Positions 12,201 to 27,200 of a DNA stretch of 64,000 nucleotides are shown here, in pieces. The notes under the pieces are model-generated. The model worked only from the letters and a program-made list of their open reading frames with translations, was not told where the DNA came from and searched no databases. The DNA is from Ophthalmolycus amberensis (Eukaryota; Chordata; Actinopteri; Perciformes; Zoarcidae). Within the stretch, counting starts at the first letter, position 1. Each line of letters starts with the position of its first letter. Location: NCBI GenBank assembly GCA_024529925.1, contig JAFEUB010000798.1, forward strand, positions 1,241,001 through 1,305,000. The letters run 5' to 3'. The translations under genes were made by a program, and so were the position numbers.

Positions 12201-15200
12201 CCTGTCTTCCAACAGGAACCCCAGAAAGAAAACCAGTGACACCATGACGTAACACACGGCGTAGAAGATTATTGGCCGCTCAGGGTAACGAAACCTAATG
12301 AGGTAAAAAAAAAGAAAATTAAAAAACAAAACATAGAACACATTTCCTTTCCACTTTTAAAATCTATTTTACAAGTGATTCTTCTGCTTCCACTTAAATG
12401 CTTCCACTTACACGTGATATTTCTGTTTTCTTCTTGAGTTTTGGAAGTGATCACACTGAATTGATATCAGATATCATACAACAATCATCCATTCAAACCT
12501 GGTAACATCGATGAGAAACGTCAGGAAGGTGAAGAGTGTTGCAGACAGACAGACGATGGAAACGACTCCTATGAAGTAGCGGATAAAAGTCAGCTCCTGC
12601 TTGTTGAAAAACATTGAGGGACACGGAGCAGAACAGTCCTGTTTGCCCATGAATGTGTAGCCCAGGTCTGGATCCACCTTGAGCTCTCTGGGGCACCAGA
12701 AACCGTAATCTCTCTGGACAGTCATGGGCGGCTGGTCAGTGGGATCCGTGCCCGTTAGCAGGTCCTCTGGACGAGGATAGGGCTCATCACAGTCTGGGAA
12801 CCTGGAAAAGACTCATTTTGTTAGATCATGCAGCTTAATCTGCTATCAATTTAGCTGAGACCCTTATTGGTATGAATGGGGTGGAGATTATATCAAAAGC
12901 ACCTATTAGAATAACTAAAAGCCAAGTCAACAGCACTGGAAACAACATTTTCCAAAATGAACTTATAGCTGAGGAAACACTTAAAAAAAATAATGTCAAC
13001 ATTGGACTTCATGGCGGTAGGATTTATTGCAGGACCGTTATATTCGACTGAATTAGTTTCAGCCAGGTGTACCTAATAAACTGGTAGTCGAGTGTAAAAA
13101 CATATACCGGTACGTCAAAAAGCTCAGAGAAAAGATATTTAAGACAGATACCAGGAAGGTATTTTGAAAAGGGGAGAAAGGGAAGAAGATAAAGAGGAAG
13201 GGGGGCTGCTGTATGGAGACACAGGAGAGGTGACGGTCAAAGAAAGTGAGAAGAGTGACAAGGTGCTGAAGTTTACTGTTCGGTGGGCTTGATGTGGGTT
13301 TGCAGTTGACATGAGTTCAAAGAGAAGCAGCAAGCAAAGAGGCGGAGCAGATTTGTGGTATTATGCAAAACACGTTTTGCAGGCTCAGTCTTGTGCAGAT
13401 ATACAGTGTACGTATATTCAAAATGAAACAAACCGAATATTACCATCTGTATTAGCTCAGACTCAACACCCTGTTTGTGATGACATTGTTTACATTTTCA
13501 CGTATAGAGTTGATTTTTAAAATAGTAATACACATACACACCTGCTACATTCCATGTCATCTGGCCACGTTAATCCAAATACCTCCATGAGTTTGTGGCA
13601 CTCATCCTTGGCCTGCTGGCAGAGGGATCGACATGGCATGGACACCTGGCCGTACACAGTGCACACCGGAGCGTACAGAGCACACAGGAACATCCTCAGG
13701 TCAGCACTGCAAACCAGGTTCACAATGGGATGAAAAGGCTGCTAGAAGAGAGAACATCATTTCGTTTTTAATTCATGTTTGAACCTGCCGCAAGCACTCG
13801 AAGGTGTGACAGGAAGCATTGGCTCGTGCAAAATAGCGTATCGTAGTCATACAATGGACTCAAAGCTCTCTCGCAAACATCCACACATCCTTTCAATGTT
13901 ATATCCCAATATCAGCAGAAACCAGCTTGACAAGGTCGTTATCAAATCAGTCATGCGTGAAGGAAAGGAGGTTAAAGTTAACTGCTATCCGTGACAAATA
14001 TGAGAAGGTTCACACGTAACCTGAAATAGCCATCAAAGAGGAAGGAGGGAGCGCCAGAAGGAGGACAAATGTGTTCTAACTCCTCGGCTGCAACTTACAC
14101 TACTCAGTATACCATCAATATTTAGAGGCTCATGAAATATGTATGGCAGCAATCATATTACCAAACATCCCTTTGAAGTAGGGGACAGCAAAGACAGTTG
14201 AGCCACAGCGATACTCTACACAAACAAACAGACGGGCTCCCCACACGCTAAAGATGATCTATTCTGTCCCTGCAGTGGTACTCTGAAAATTAAGAGTCAG
14301 GCTTGTGACCCTTCAGGACGCTAAAAGATGCGAGTGGTGGAAAGGACATATAGCTCCCTCAGCGAAAAAGCTTGGTAATCGAGCAGTTAGCGCATACCAC
14401 AGAACCGCAACGTCGGCAGTTTGATTCAAGCGAGCCGACTTTGTTGCATCTCTCTTGGCCGCCTCTTCACTGTTAAGCTGTTGAATAAAGGCAGAAATGA
14501 CCGAGAAATATTAAAGAAAGCACCCTTGGTGTTCTCTAACAACTACTGCTGACTTAGCCCTGAACGAAGACTAGATAATTTAGTGTGAGCGGTTCTATTT
14601 CATATTCTATGCTATACACGGCAATACAGACGCAGCCTTGTTTGTGACTTTCATATGAAAAGAGAACCACTACGTTTTAATGAGGATAAGTACCGAGAGA
14701 CAGACATTTAAAAAGACACATTTCTGCTTTTGTGCAGTATGCACACCCAATGCATTCAAGATATCTTAGTGGTGTGCTCATACATCAGCAGCAGCCAGCA
14801 ACATAACGTGCACAGTGCGCTTTTAGGGTTATGTGTGCAAAGTGACCTGCATCTAATGAGCTATTTCAAATTTCAAATCATCCAGCTTCACTAAAGCGGA
14901 GTATTGAATGCAGCTTTCACAGGAGAAATCAGAGCAGAAGCATGAGAGCGAAGAATGGAGACTAGAACAACGTGTGTGTATAAAACATGTGTACATTGGA
15001 CACAAAACAGTGCACTTACATTGATCGCTTGCCACAAAAGATACAATGTATGCTTACAAACTGTATGAGTGCATTTGTGCAAATACCCATGCATCAGTGA
15101 CCGTGTGTGTGTGTGTGTGTGTGCGTGTTTTATGCATGTTTCTGAGTGGAGCCTAGCCTTGCGAGTATGTTTTGATCGTTCTCAATTGCCGTGTTCTACA

Positions 15201-18200
15201 TCTGCACATTGGAGAGATGTTCCACCAGTAAATGGGTGCAGCAGGTGTGACATAGTTTTGAGTTTTGCACGGAAACACATATATGCATGCACACACATCA
15301 CTCTGCTCCATTCAATAATTCACACTTTTTACAACCCTTGTGTTTTCCTTTTTCTAGCTTGTGGACACGCAAGCTTCACTGTGTAGTGACGGGAAGCGCG
15401 TGAGCTTTGATCGTGGACTAAACCTCCTTCAGGATGCAGCCGCAGTTCAACCACAATGTTTTGAATACACAATTATGTTTGGCTGTTGACATATTGATCC
15501 GAATCAACACCGGGCGAGACAAACCTGGATAACCACTGTCATAGAGATGTAAATAACATGATATGTTTTCGCACTGAGGTCAGAATTGATGGTGTTGTAC
15601 AGAACTACATCATATTGAGAGGTGTTTCTATATATTCTGCTCTCTGCATGTTTGTAAATGGAAAGGACACAAAATAATAAACCCCTCCCACTATATTGTA
15701 GTCCAGTAAAACACCATCTTCAGCTGTGACAAATATAAGACATAAACATCAAATTGAATGTAGACAATTCACCCAAAAGGTTTTTTATAAACTTTGTGAA
15801 AGTAGACTTTATGGAAGAGGTGTTGTATTGAATTCCATTCATAAGTGTAAATGATTTAAGTTAATATGTGACATTGTCTCAAGGAAATGTACATGTGCCT
15901 CAACACTTAATAATGTAGTGTTAGCGTGAGTACAAATTAAGAGACAACACTATCATTGAAATCTGTTATAATGTGTCCGATGTGTCCGAAAGTCTTCAGT
16001 TGTCCTCAACAAAAACCGATATGGGCATCGCTCTGAACAACCTCGCTGTCCTCGTCTGTCAACCTCTCTCACTCATACTTCTGGTCCGAGCCCGAGGCCA
16101 CACTTAACTCAGTAGTTTTCTCTCTGTACAAGTGTGTCTCACTGCCCAGCAGTAAGAAGCCTTTCTTCATGTCTCCTCCTGCTACCTCTACAGCCAATAT
16201 GTGTGCGACTCCCATTTTGTGTGTCCCCATTCTGCCCATTTCTCCTGTGCATGTGGAGTTACGCATGTGTGCGTGTGTCATTGTTCTTGTATTCTGGGTA
16301 AGTAATATGTCCTAGTTATCGTGTTTCCCGGTGTGTGAGTGTGCAAGGCTTGTGTGCGTGCACAAGTCATGCACACTGCATGTGTGCAGATATCCGTGTG
16401 CAATCACTCTGGCAGTCAGGGCAATTGCCCCCCCCCCCCCCCATCTCCCACCAGAAAGAGAATATTGATATTAAGTGGCCTAACTGTGCCACCCAATGAG
16501 AGAGGAGGGGGGGTGGCGGCAATCAGCTTTTCATGGAGGACAACCAGAGTGAGTTGTCTGGCATTTTGTAGTCAGTTGAGTTGGAAGAGAAGGGAAAGCA
16601 AAAAAGAAAGCCCTGAGGTTGCAGACTGCTACTAAAGGATGGAAACGAAGACGTAAAAGAAGGAGATAAGAATGTGGAGAATATGTAGATGAAAGGGGAA
16701 ATGTAGTGAATCAAGTTCCAGCACAATAATATTGTTCTTTTGAACTTGGCTTTCATAAGCAGAAAACAAAGTCATTTCTGTACCAGCATGCGGGTGTGAA
16801 AGCAAGGCCCTTCACTGACCATCCATCCAAGTGGCCACAATTTACCACTGATAGAGCAGAGCTGCTGGATGGTAAAAATACTCTGGTCCTGAAAGCTCTT
16901 TGGTAGCGAATGATTGTTTATCCTCCACAAGAGCTCTCTATAAATCTCTACAAAAGATGATTGGTGTGTATTTTACTTTAATTTTACATCCCCACACATT
17001 CAAAAAATGTCTCATTGTGAAGACAAAATGCAAAGGGTCATCTGACAAGGTGGTCAACAAATGCACACGCACATTTAACAGATTAAATTCAAAATGTGAG
17101 CCATACTTCTCTTTTAAAGTAAAACTCGGATCAAAACTACATGATAAAAAGTCAAAACTATTAAGTTGAAATTGAAAAAGATCTAGCTCAACGAAACCTT
17201 CATAATGCAGATAATACAATCTACAGTCAAAGGCCGTCATGCAAACCAAGGTATCTAAAAGCAATCCATCATGCAGCGCTCCAACTTGGCGTATCCCCCA
17301 CACAGCTTGAAAATGCTATGGCTTGACCTCAACCCTTTGGCAACCATATTAGTGAGTCAGCCAATTCAGAGAAACATTTTAACTTCACAAATGCATCCTT
17401 CATAAGTGCCCTGATTAAGAAAATATAGACGTAATGTACCGAAGGTAATTTGTCTTGTACACATACAGTACAGTATCTGCTGTTTATAAAATACAAAACA
17501 ACATTGGTAGGAAAACCGGGTCGTCTCTCCAGCTACAGTCAACAACACATTTCCATTTGAAACCTACTACTATACATCCACAAAAAGGCTCTACAACACA
17601 AATACTTGTGGGTTAACCTACGACATTCCATAGCAACTAAGAGAGGCATTTGTATATGCGAGTGTTTGATTTGGGAAGGCAATTGTGGGAACTCGGAATA
17701 AGAAACAGGGTGGGTTTTTGACACAGAGGAAAATGAGAAAAAAAGACCCTGACTGGTCCACCTCTTGTTCAATAGAGGGATTAAGTTTCTTTCTCTTTAC
17801 TCCCCGTCTCCAAAGAAACCTAGGGGGAGGGAGATAGAGAGAAATGGAAGGAGAAAAAAACCTTAAAGCTAAAAAAAAAAACGACAAAGAAAAACGGAAA
17901 TAGCGTCACGTGACGCAAGCAATTCCGCTTTAGATACCAATAACCACTGTAAATTTGATAGCAAAAAGAAAGCAGTACATACTAAATTAAAAGCACAGGG
18001 GGTGTTGCATGGAAATACTTTTCACACCAACATTTTCCTGGTTGAATAAAGTGCTGGTTTAGCGGGTGTGTTGGGGATTGAAGATTACATGGAGACGATA
18101 TAACAGAGCGCTGTTGCATATCACATAAAATCAGCAAGCCTGTTAGCTCGAGAAATGCTTGAGGTGAAATTTTGGCCATCAACCACCGATCACCTTTCAC

Positions 18201-21200
18201 TTAGCTTATTACACAATAGTAAAACATTAGGGAATTATACATTGGTGATAAGTTGTGAGATAGATAAAAGTTGTTTTTTGGTTTGCAACTTAAGGCTTTT
18301 ACAGTTAACAGTTCTGCCCATAATCAAAATTGACCTATCCACAAAATCAATTGATGGCTGTGCCAACACCCAACAGTCTGATAGCCCCAACTGATTAGCA
18401 AACTAATTACACTTTCTGTTGCTCCAGTCTTCCCCCCCTAAGAAGAGGGTTGGGTTGTGTTGATCCAGATTCAGATCCAAAGCAGGAACACTTATTTGGG
18501 TTTTTGGGCATGTGAAATATCTTTGAGTAGTCCGTTTAGCTTGTGGTTGATTTAGCCAGTGCATGTGTGTGTTTTTGTGCTTAGAGCGGTTGTAGACAAT
18601 CCAGTCAGCCAACTCTGCAGGAACGCATACATTTCCAAGTGTAGGAGGAGGAGGAGGAGGAGGAGGAGGAGGAGGAGGAGGAAGGGAGGAAAAACTGGAA
18701 TAGCATGGAGAAAAGAGTGGAGGTTTCCCAGTGGATTAGGGAGTCAAATGGATTGGAAGGAGTGTTTAGAGTGTGAGAACCTGAGACGGCCAAACATACT
18801 TCCTGCAACTCTCAGCAGCTTTGTGTTGTGGTCAGATCAAGGTGACAGGCTGTTGGTCTCAGCCTCCAAAGAAACGGCTCCTGAACTGGCAGCAATGCCT
18901 GCTTTAACAAATCCAAAGTTGTGTTCTGGTATTAAACATAATGAAAATAACGAATGTGTTATCTGATTTTAGAGTTCCACATTGTTTTACCTATGATGTT
19001 CAGTGACTTTATGTTGTTATAGTTATGATCGTTAAGTGCTCTTCAGAGTGCTTTAAGCCCCCAATTATGTAAAACAAAATGCATGAAACCACTCATATTG
19101 CAAACAAGATAACCTCAACTGCTAAAACAACCCAATGAACACGATATAAAATGCTAAGTGTTTTTAGCAAAAAAAAATTCAGGAACATTTTAAGTCTGGT
19201 AAATAAAAACTGGTGGCGTGCATGTTTTGCAAATAAGTGTTTCCATGAAACATCTTTTGTGCACTGACTCTTGTCTATCAAGTAACAAATCAGTAACCTC
19301 AATCCCTTAAACCTGCGAATTAAAAGGTTGATCTTTTAATGCAATGTATCATTTCTTGCACCTCTTTCTGGCGGTTGAGGAGGACTTTAGAAGAGAAATA
19401 TCAGGCTTTTTGCTACTAAACCTCGCAAAAGTCCATCTGGACACATCACCCTCACACGCTCTCTAGCACTTCTTCTTCCTCTCGTGCCATCTCTATCTCA
19501 CACCGTAACTCAGTCAGGCCCTGCAGACCACATCAGCTCTATCTCCATTAGCTAGCGACAATATAGCTAGCTAGCGACAAACATAACATTCCCTCTCCAC
19601 TAGCTATTACCACCAAATCCTCAATTTCTCTCTGAATTTATGCAGAAGCTGTAATGTTCCCATTTGCTTCTGCCTCTCTGCTGCAACTCGATCCCTCTTT
19701 TTTTCCTCCTCGCACTCAAACGATTAACTGCATCCTCCTTCATTGCATCCTTACATTAGAGTCAATCAAATCGTTTCACTGCACGTGTTACGTAGCCATT
19801 ACATGACTCCATCTCCATGCGCCAGATCACCTCCTATTTTACATTCTATTCTCTCAGCATTGGTTTCTTTTTCTTGCTGCTCTTCCCCCTTTTACTAGTT
19901 AGATTTAGATTAGAGAACATTCTCTACAATCTTGCTCAGTAATGCAGACATGAAAAATGTGTTCGTAGACAGATTCACAGCACAACTCTCTCTCTCTCTC
20001 TCTCGCTCGTGAGAGAGACAGGCGTTGGCCATGAACAGATGAAATGAACAGACCGCGATGCTCTCCTCCCTAATCTCTGAAAAGACGGGGCACCCTTCTC
20101 TCACACTCTCTCCCTCTTTCATTCGTTTGTTCGTTTATCCGTGCCCATCCATCGTTCAGTCGGGAGGACCGGACAAAGCCTTTAATAGCATTCCCCTCCA
20201 CGTTCACTTCCCCTCCTCCTATCTTCTTTCTCCTGTATTCATTTCCTTTGACTCCCATTTAGTCCTGGCAATTACACGGACATGCACTTGTCCTCCTCTT
20301 CCACTTTCTCTTCCAACATCAGCATTCACTAACTTACCCTACATTTCTTTAACCTGTCCTTTGACAGAAACTATTGAGCAACATGCTCCGTCACTCCTCT
20401 GTTCTCCTCTTTATGTCTTAATCCCAGTGCACCTTTTCTCCAAACGCCTCATCCCTTGGTTTATTTTCACCCAACTTCAATTCTACCTCATCATGCTCCT
20501 ACATTTTTCTAATTCAGTTTCTCTGGTAAGAAATCACAGTAGAACCTTTTAACATGTTTTATCCAATAGCGTTTTTTGTTTTTCAAAACTCAATCCTGTC
20601 TCCAGACCTGTTGCTTTAAGCTGTCATGTCTTTTGTAACAATTTGCCTTCTATTTTTCATTTCATCATTTATCTGCTTCTCATCAATTGGAACTTTTTCT
20701 CCCTATGTGACATTATTATGCAATTTATTTTCTTTGTCAAAGACGCACACAGCCATGATTACTGTATTTCTAGCCTAACAGAGCCAGACTCCATCTCACA
20801 AGTTTAGAGTCTGGAAATACTTGCAAAAAACTGTTACATCACAAACAGCAGATATTTAGAGGATCGCATCGTCCTCTACTTTTCTAAACTCGCTGGCAAC
20901 TAAATCTCAGCTTTACAGATTGAAACTCAGGTAGCACTCTCAGAATAAATTACCCATTTTGCCTCCATCCACTGATTTTGGCGGTTAGTTTTAGCTTTGG
21001 TTCTGTGTGGAAAAACCAATCTGCGCTGAGAAACCACTACTGCAGCTTACGTGTTAACTGAAAAAGACATTGGCAGGTCGGACCACAGGAATCGTAAATC
21101 ACTTGCTGACTGAATAAGGCAGAACACTCTCCCTTTACCAACAAGAAGTCAGCTAAAATGATGACAATGCCTGGTTGAATGGATGAAGACAAACAAATCT

Positions 21201-24200
21201 CAGTCTGAAGCTCAGGTTAGGATAAATTAGGAAAACGATGGTGCATAAAATGTTATTGTTATTATCTAAGATAAGGAAGAGAACTGTCATCTTCAATACA
21301 GTTTTAAATGACATCTTTCTCCAGTTACATCATGTCTTAACCAGACAACAATGAACAGCAAAAACTGTGTGTTGACTTTTGAAGGCTGCTGTGTCTCAGC
21401 TGCACAATGGAAGCCTTGGTGTGGGTGGAGACATTATATCCTTCAAAGTACACCGTGTCTGTCCATGATTACATGGCTTTGACTGTAAATATCACAGCTT
21501 GCAGACTTTGCATTACTCTTCACATCTTCCAAAACAAATAGCACTTGAGAACAATGTGTATATTTCAAACAATTCCTCCTCCTCCTCCTCCTCCTCCTCC
21601 TCCTCCTCCTCCTCCTCCTCCTCCTCCTCCTCCTCCTCCTCCTCCTCCTCCTCCTCCTCCTCCTCCTCCTCCTCCTCCTCCTCCTCCTCCTCCTCCTCCT
21701 CCTCCTCCTCCTCCTCCTCCTCCTCCTCCTCCTCCTCCTCCTCCTCCTCCTCCTCCTCCTCCTCCTCCTCCTCCTCCTCCTCCTCCTCCTCCTCCTCCTC
21801 CTCCTCCTCCTCCTCCTCCTCCTCCTCCTCCTCCTCCTCCTCCTCCTCCTCCTCCTCCTCCTCCTCCTCCTCCTCCTCCTCCTCCTCCTCCTCCTCCTCC
21901 TCCTCCTCCTATTTAACTACCATGGCAACAGGTAATGTGGTGGCGCTCAAAGGGCCGTGTCTCATTGTGAATAACAAGGCAAAGCACATGCGTGTGCAGA
22001 GACACACACATGCACCCACAAACAGTGTGGTGCGACTCCTTTAATCAGTGAAACCATCCAAAAAGTAGAGCAAACAAGCTCACACAATGAGCCACACGGA
22101 AGTGTGAAAGTGAGAGGCGTAGGAGAGAGGGTGAAATGAAATGATAGCACCCACACATGTCCTCACACCAACCAAGCCGCCTGTGCATATCCATCTGCTT
22201 ACCACTTACATATACGCTCTGACGATTTCCAGTAATTGAGGAATCAATTACTATTTTTTAAACTGTAAAACATTTGACTTTATTCTTTAAAATGCCATGT
22301 TATGTCTGCAAAGCACCTTTATTCACACATTCATTCACATGATGAAAGAAACAGTGCTTTGTAATTGTATATTTTGATCATGTTTGGCCATCCCCACCAT
22401 TAATAGTCTGTTTAGTGCATAATGCAGCTCCTCTGGGATGCTGGCTGGGCTTGTTTTGGGAGGACTAGATAGGAGATGGATATAAACAAGCAGAACAGCA
22501 ACTCACCGCCTTGTAACCAGTGAACATTTCAACTTCACCAAACTATGGAGAAATACTAAGAATGCGCACATAAAGCAGAATAAAGTTACTCACATGCCAT
22601 GCAGGATGACAATAGAAGCAACAATGTACTCTAAAATAATAAAAACCCAGTCTAACTATTCTCTGTTGGCACTGATGTGACTATACATTTAAATGGGAGT
22701 TGAGAGTTGCATGCATCTCAATAAGTGCACAATTAGTAGCACTAGAGCTCTAAGTAAATGCTGATGCTGGTCCTGACCTGCAGTATGCTGAAAATGTTAG
22801 AGCGGCCTTGTGTTGACTGGCTTTGCGTGAGAAGGGGATCAGTGATGTATGTGTGTGTGTGTATGTTAGTGTTAAGTTGGGCTTAACAGTGAGTGTTACA
22901 CATCTATCACCAGACGTACATACACAGACAAGCACAGTTTCCAAGGCTGGGTCATGGGTTCAGATTAAGACTATAAGACATGGATAACCTATATTTTTGT
23001 GTTTTATCAGAGCTGCACACCGCAGGACTTCACGCTAATAGAACACATGTATAGTATGGACTATACTATTCAACACTCAGACGTAGAGTGGGGTGCATGG
23101 AGGGATACAGAGCAGCCCAATTTAGACATGACACAAACACCTGGAGGGACTACATTAAAGAGTTCTAAAGGGTTTAACAGGTGCATGAATGGACAGCCAA
23201 TGTAGACCAAAGCGCTTGGCAAACTCCATGCTGTACTTTAGTGCTGAAATGTTAGTCAATAAGGGATTAGTCATAGAAATTTACATAAAAGATATCAACA
23301 ACATTTTTTTACAATAATTCTGGACGGCAACATTTGTTGATTGTCCTCCATCTTTGTGTCAGTATTACACACCGTCCCTATTTAATTAAAAGCAAAATGC
23401 GTAAAAAGATATGAAATATGAATCATTGAAGTCATTAATCGACCCACAAAGTCAAACATTCACCAGTGCTGGCTTCTCACACGTCAGCACTTTTAGCTAC
23501 TTTTGTAATTAAAATACAGTTTTGGGTTTTGGACTGTTGGTCAAAGACATCGAGTGATTTGGAGATGTAACATTGGGCTCTAGGGAAGAGTGATGAACAT
23601 GTTTCATTATTGTGTGCCATTTTCTAGTTTTACTGATTAACCTATTAACTGGGGAAATAATGGACGAGGGCTGCCCCCTCTTTGTTGATTGGTTGAGTGA
23701 TTTGTCGTTTTTGTCCATCATTGGTCGTTTTTTATGCTGAAAGACACATCTCCAATTCATGACCACATCTCTGGTAAACACAATATTTAAAGTGGTACTT
23801 TTGTGTGACTAAGAATTCCTATGGTCAAGGACAGCCCTATAATGATTAGATTAACAAATAACACAAATGTTTGTTAGTTGGCTGAATTAAAGATGACAGA
23901 ACAAGCGAACAAAAAAAAAGGAAATGGTACAGGATGTTATTTGTTGTTTGTTTTTTTGACATATGTTAAAGTTACATCTGAAGCATGGTGGTGACACATA
24001 GTATAGACGTAGTGCACGGGGACAGTATAAAGTTGTAGTATTAGTAGGTTGAAGAATTAAAGTTGCTTACACCAGTGCTTCATATGGAAGCCTGGTAATG
24101 TATTGGCAGTGGGCTACAGAGCAGCATTTCAGCAATGCAAAATCTCCAATCTTTCTTATTTGCTCTCTTAACTTGGCCTTCTGAGGCTGGATAAGCAGCG

Positions 24201-27200
24201 GTGGCAGCTATGCTGCTGGGAACATTCTGCCAAGAAACAGCACCAGGCAGTGCCTTTGTTCTGTGCATAAATAAATGATTGCTTCATTTGGGCTGGCAGC
24301 TTCAATAGACTCTGTAGGAATAAGCAGGATAATCAAGAGTTCAACTGAAATAAACGGGAACTTTTAAACTGAATGAGGACCTGTCTGTCTCTGCCAGAGT
24401 GAATAGAGTAATCAGCCTCTTCAGATGCACCGAGCACACACACACACAAACACGTATGAAACACAGCACACAAACAACCAAGCCATCACACACTCACAAA
24501 AACACATCTCTATAAAACCTCTCTCTCTCTTTCGTATCCACACACACACACACAAAGAAAAAAAACACAACAGACCATGCTTAAGCACCACGAGCTTCTA
24601 ACTCTCCAGATTTGGCGCACACAAACTCTCTCTGTTGTGGGGACCTGGTGGCCCCAGGGTGGCCCTACTTGAACAGAGCAGCCTTATTTTGAAGGACAGG
24701 ACCCCATACTGGGAGAAACACAAACACCGGAGACAGTAGGGTCCAAAGACTTCACACAACCTGTTACTCTGTCAGTATTTCCTTGTGCTTAGTCTGCCGT
24801 TCTGTTTCTGTTCAACGGCCCCATTTTCCTCTTTGTCACTTCCTCCTGTTGCTTTTGTGATTATGATTGAGGTATCTACCTCTGCAACTCATAAACACCA
24901 GCAAAGTCTTCTCTTTCTTGACCACAGCTCAATTTATTAAATGATTCTCTCAGTATGACAAACATACACAATCAGCTCAAATCTTTCCTTTACGAAAAGC
25001 ACAGAAAATGGGTATTTTGATATCACTGTTGGCAACTATATTACTAATAGTACTTTAAAAAAACTACTTTGATTGGTACTCCTTTCTGGAGTAGGTTAAA
25101 AAGCCTGAAGAGAGAACACCATCTTGGTTTCGGTCAAATCAGCTTTCAACCTTGAATCATTTCAAAGGGTCATCACATTCTTCCGATTCACTATATTAGC
25201 ATCACATTACTGTGAAACGGCTCCTTGTGCATGTCTTTCAGGATGGGAGAGAGGAGGAACACACTCAAGGGTTGGAGAGGCGCTGAAAAATAGTCTCACA
25301 CACTTTAATCATTTCTTCAGGGTATTAGACCAATGGTAAATTATCAAATCCTTTTTAGCATCGTGGCTACGAGTGTGCGACTAGCATTCTTCATAGTTGA
25401 GCATGTAACCGGAAGCCAGCTGAATGGAGAATGCCTGAATGTGTTTACATGCACTTAGGTGAAGTACTGAGGCCAGCCTTCTGCAATAACTTGATTTCTT
25501 ATACACATGTAAAGAGAAAGCCTGGTGTTATTGCACAGAAACACAGTGAACACACCTTTCTGTTGGATAAACCTTTTTTTGGCCATGTATGTAGTCTTGG
25601 CCTGAGACTTTGTGACAGCAGTGTGGTCATGGGAACATGCAGCAGTGCATCCTTGTAAATTACAAAAAAAGTGGCAAGGAAACTAAAATAAATGAGTCCA
25701 AATAAGCCGGTTTCCACAGCTGAACAATATACTGTACATTTCAGATACACGCACACGCTGAGGAAAATCTGTGCGACCTGTCACTATAGAGCCTGCTCTC
25801 TGTCTGAATGCTGCATTAGCTAAAGAAAGATAAAAACTGCTGCGTCTTCTGTCGTTATACACTTAAACTGTCAACATTGAGCATCGCTTTAAAACCGTGG
25901 GAGTCAGTAGGAAAGAAACATGATTTCTTATCAGCTGCATGCAAAGGTTGGTTTCCCAGTAATCAGGTTATAGCAGTACATTCAAATGCACTAACAAATT
26001 CCTCCTCCCAATAACGTGATCCATTAGTGGACATGTAAATGTAGTGACAGAGCTCTCGATCAGGGCTAGGGTTGCTGTCTATTTGCTTCATAAACAGAGT
26101 GCTCTATTGTAGCCCAAATGAGCCGTTCTCTAGATGACCGTTGAGCAGGGACCCTCTAATCTCTCTCACTCCAGGATCCAAATGACAAAAGATTGCGCTG
26201 GAATTGTCCGGACCAACTCAATGAGGTATATTGTCAGCACAGAATAGCCTCTTCTGCTGCTTAGTTGTTTTTTTAAACCAGCACATACCACAGTCTCAAT
26301 AATAATTCACCACAAAGTTTAATCAACAGCTCTCTGACACTATCAGCTTCATAAACAGAGTTCCTGTTTTTGTCAATGATAGAGATTCTAAACAACATGA
26401 ACTAAATGGGAAAATTAAGAAATGTAGGCCTTTGACAGATTTTAAGACACCTTTAAACCAGGTCTCTCTTAGGTTTTGTCATTCACAGATTATTAATGGT
26501 TGTGAATGCGCTCTATTGCTCCTCAATTACACCAAAATATAACTCCGCCGCAGAAAGCTACCCATTAACTGAAGGGGAAACTCCCTGGCCAAGCAGACAT
26601 CTGGGCTCTGGAGGCCTCAGGCACACCTACTCTTGCACGATGCATGCTTATTTATTTCTTTAACAAAGGACAACAATGGGCATGATGAGCTGTTCTCCGT
26701 TTCGTCAGTCTTATATTTTGTTTGAAGGCACCGTGCACACATCCCCTCTTTCCTGCCATCTTTATTTGTGTGTAACTGCATCAAAACCAATATACACAAA
26801 GGAGCTGACAATTCATTTGTATCATTAACTAAATTATATATTGAGTGTGTTTCTTCAAACTATGCTGACATACAGCGTCTTAGGAAGCATCGGGCTATAT
26901 GTTATTCTAATATATACTTTTGATGTGTAATTTTAGGGGGCGAAATGCTAATTAATCTTCAGTTTTAAGAAGAACTGGACATTAGGTTCAAGCCACGTGA
27001 TCAGTTCTCACCTCTTAGCGCCGACACACAATCCCAATGATGCAATACGTCTAAATCTCTGTGTCTAACATGACGAAAGCTCAAACGATGTCCCAACCTA
27101 CAGCACATCCTCTGGGAATCATAACATGCGGTGGCAGATGGACAATACAGGCCGTATTCCTACGTGACACGAAGGCACAAAAGCATGCACGCACACTCAT

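Noticed and set aside
14390..14450. Possible tRNA gene
   Set aside because: A- and B-box words are degenerate, no acceptor-stem pairing is visible, and the downstream tail is that of a tRNA-derived SINE.
21499..22044. Open frames encoding about 115 consecutive Ser or Pro
   Set aside because: They are the (TCC)112 microsatellite read in different frames, with no conserved flanks or splice context.
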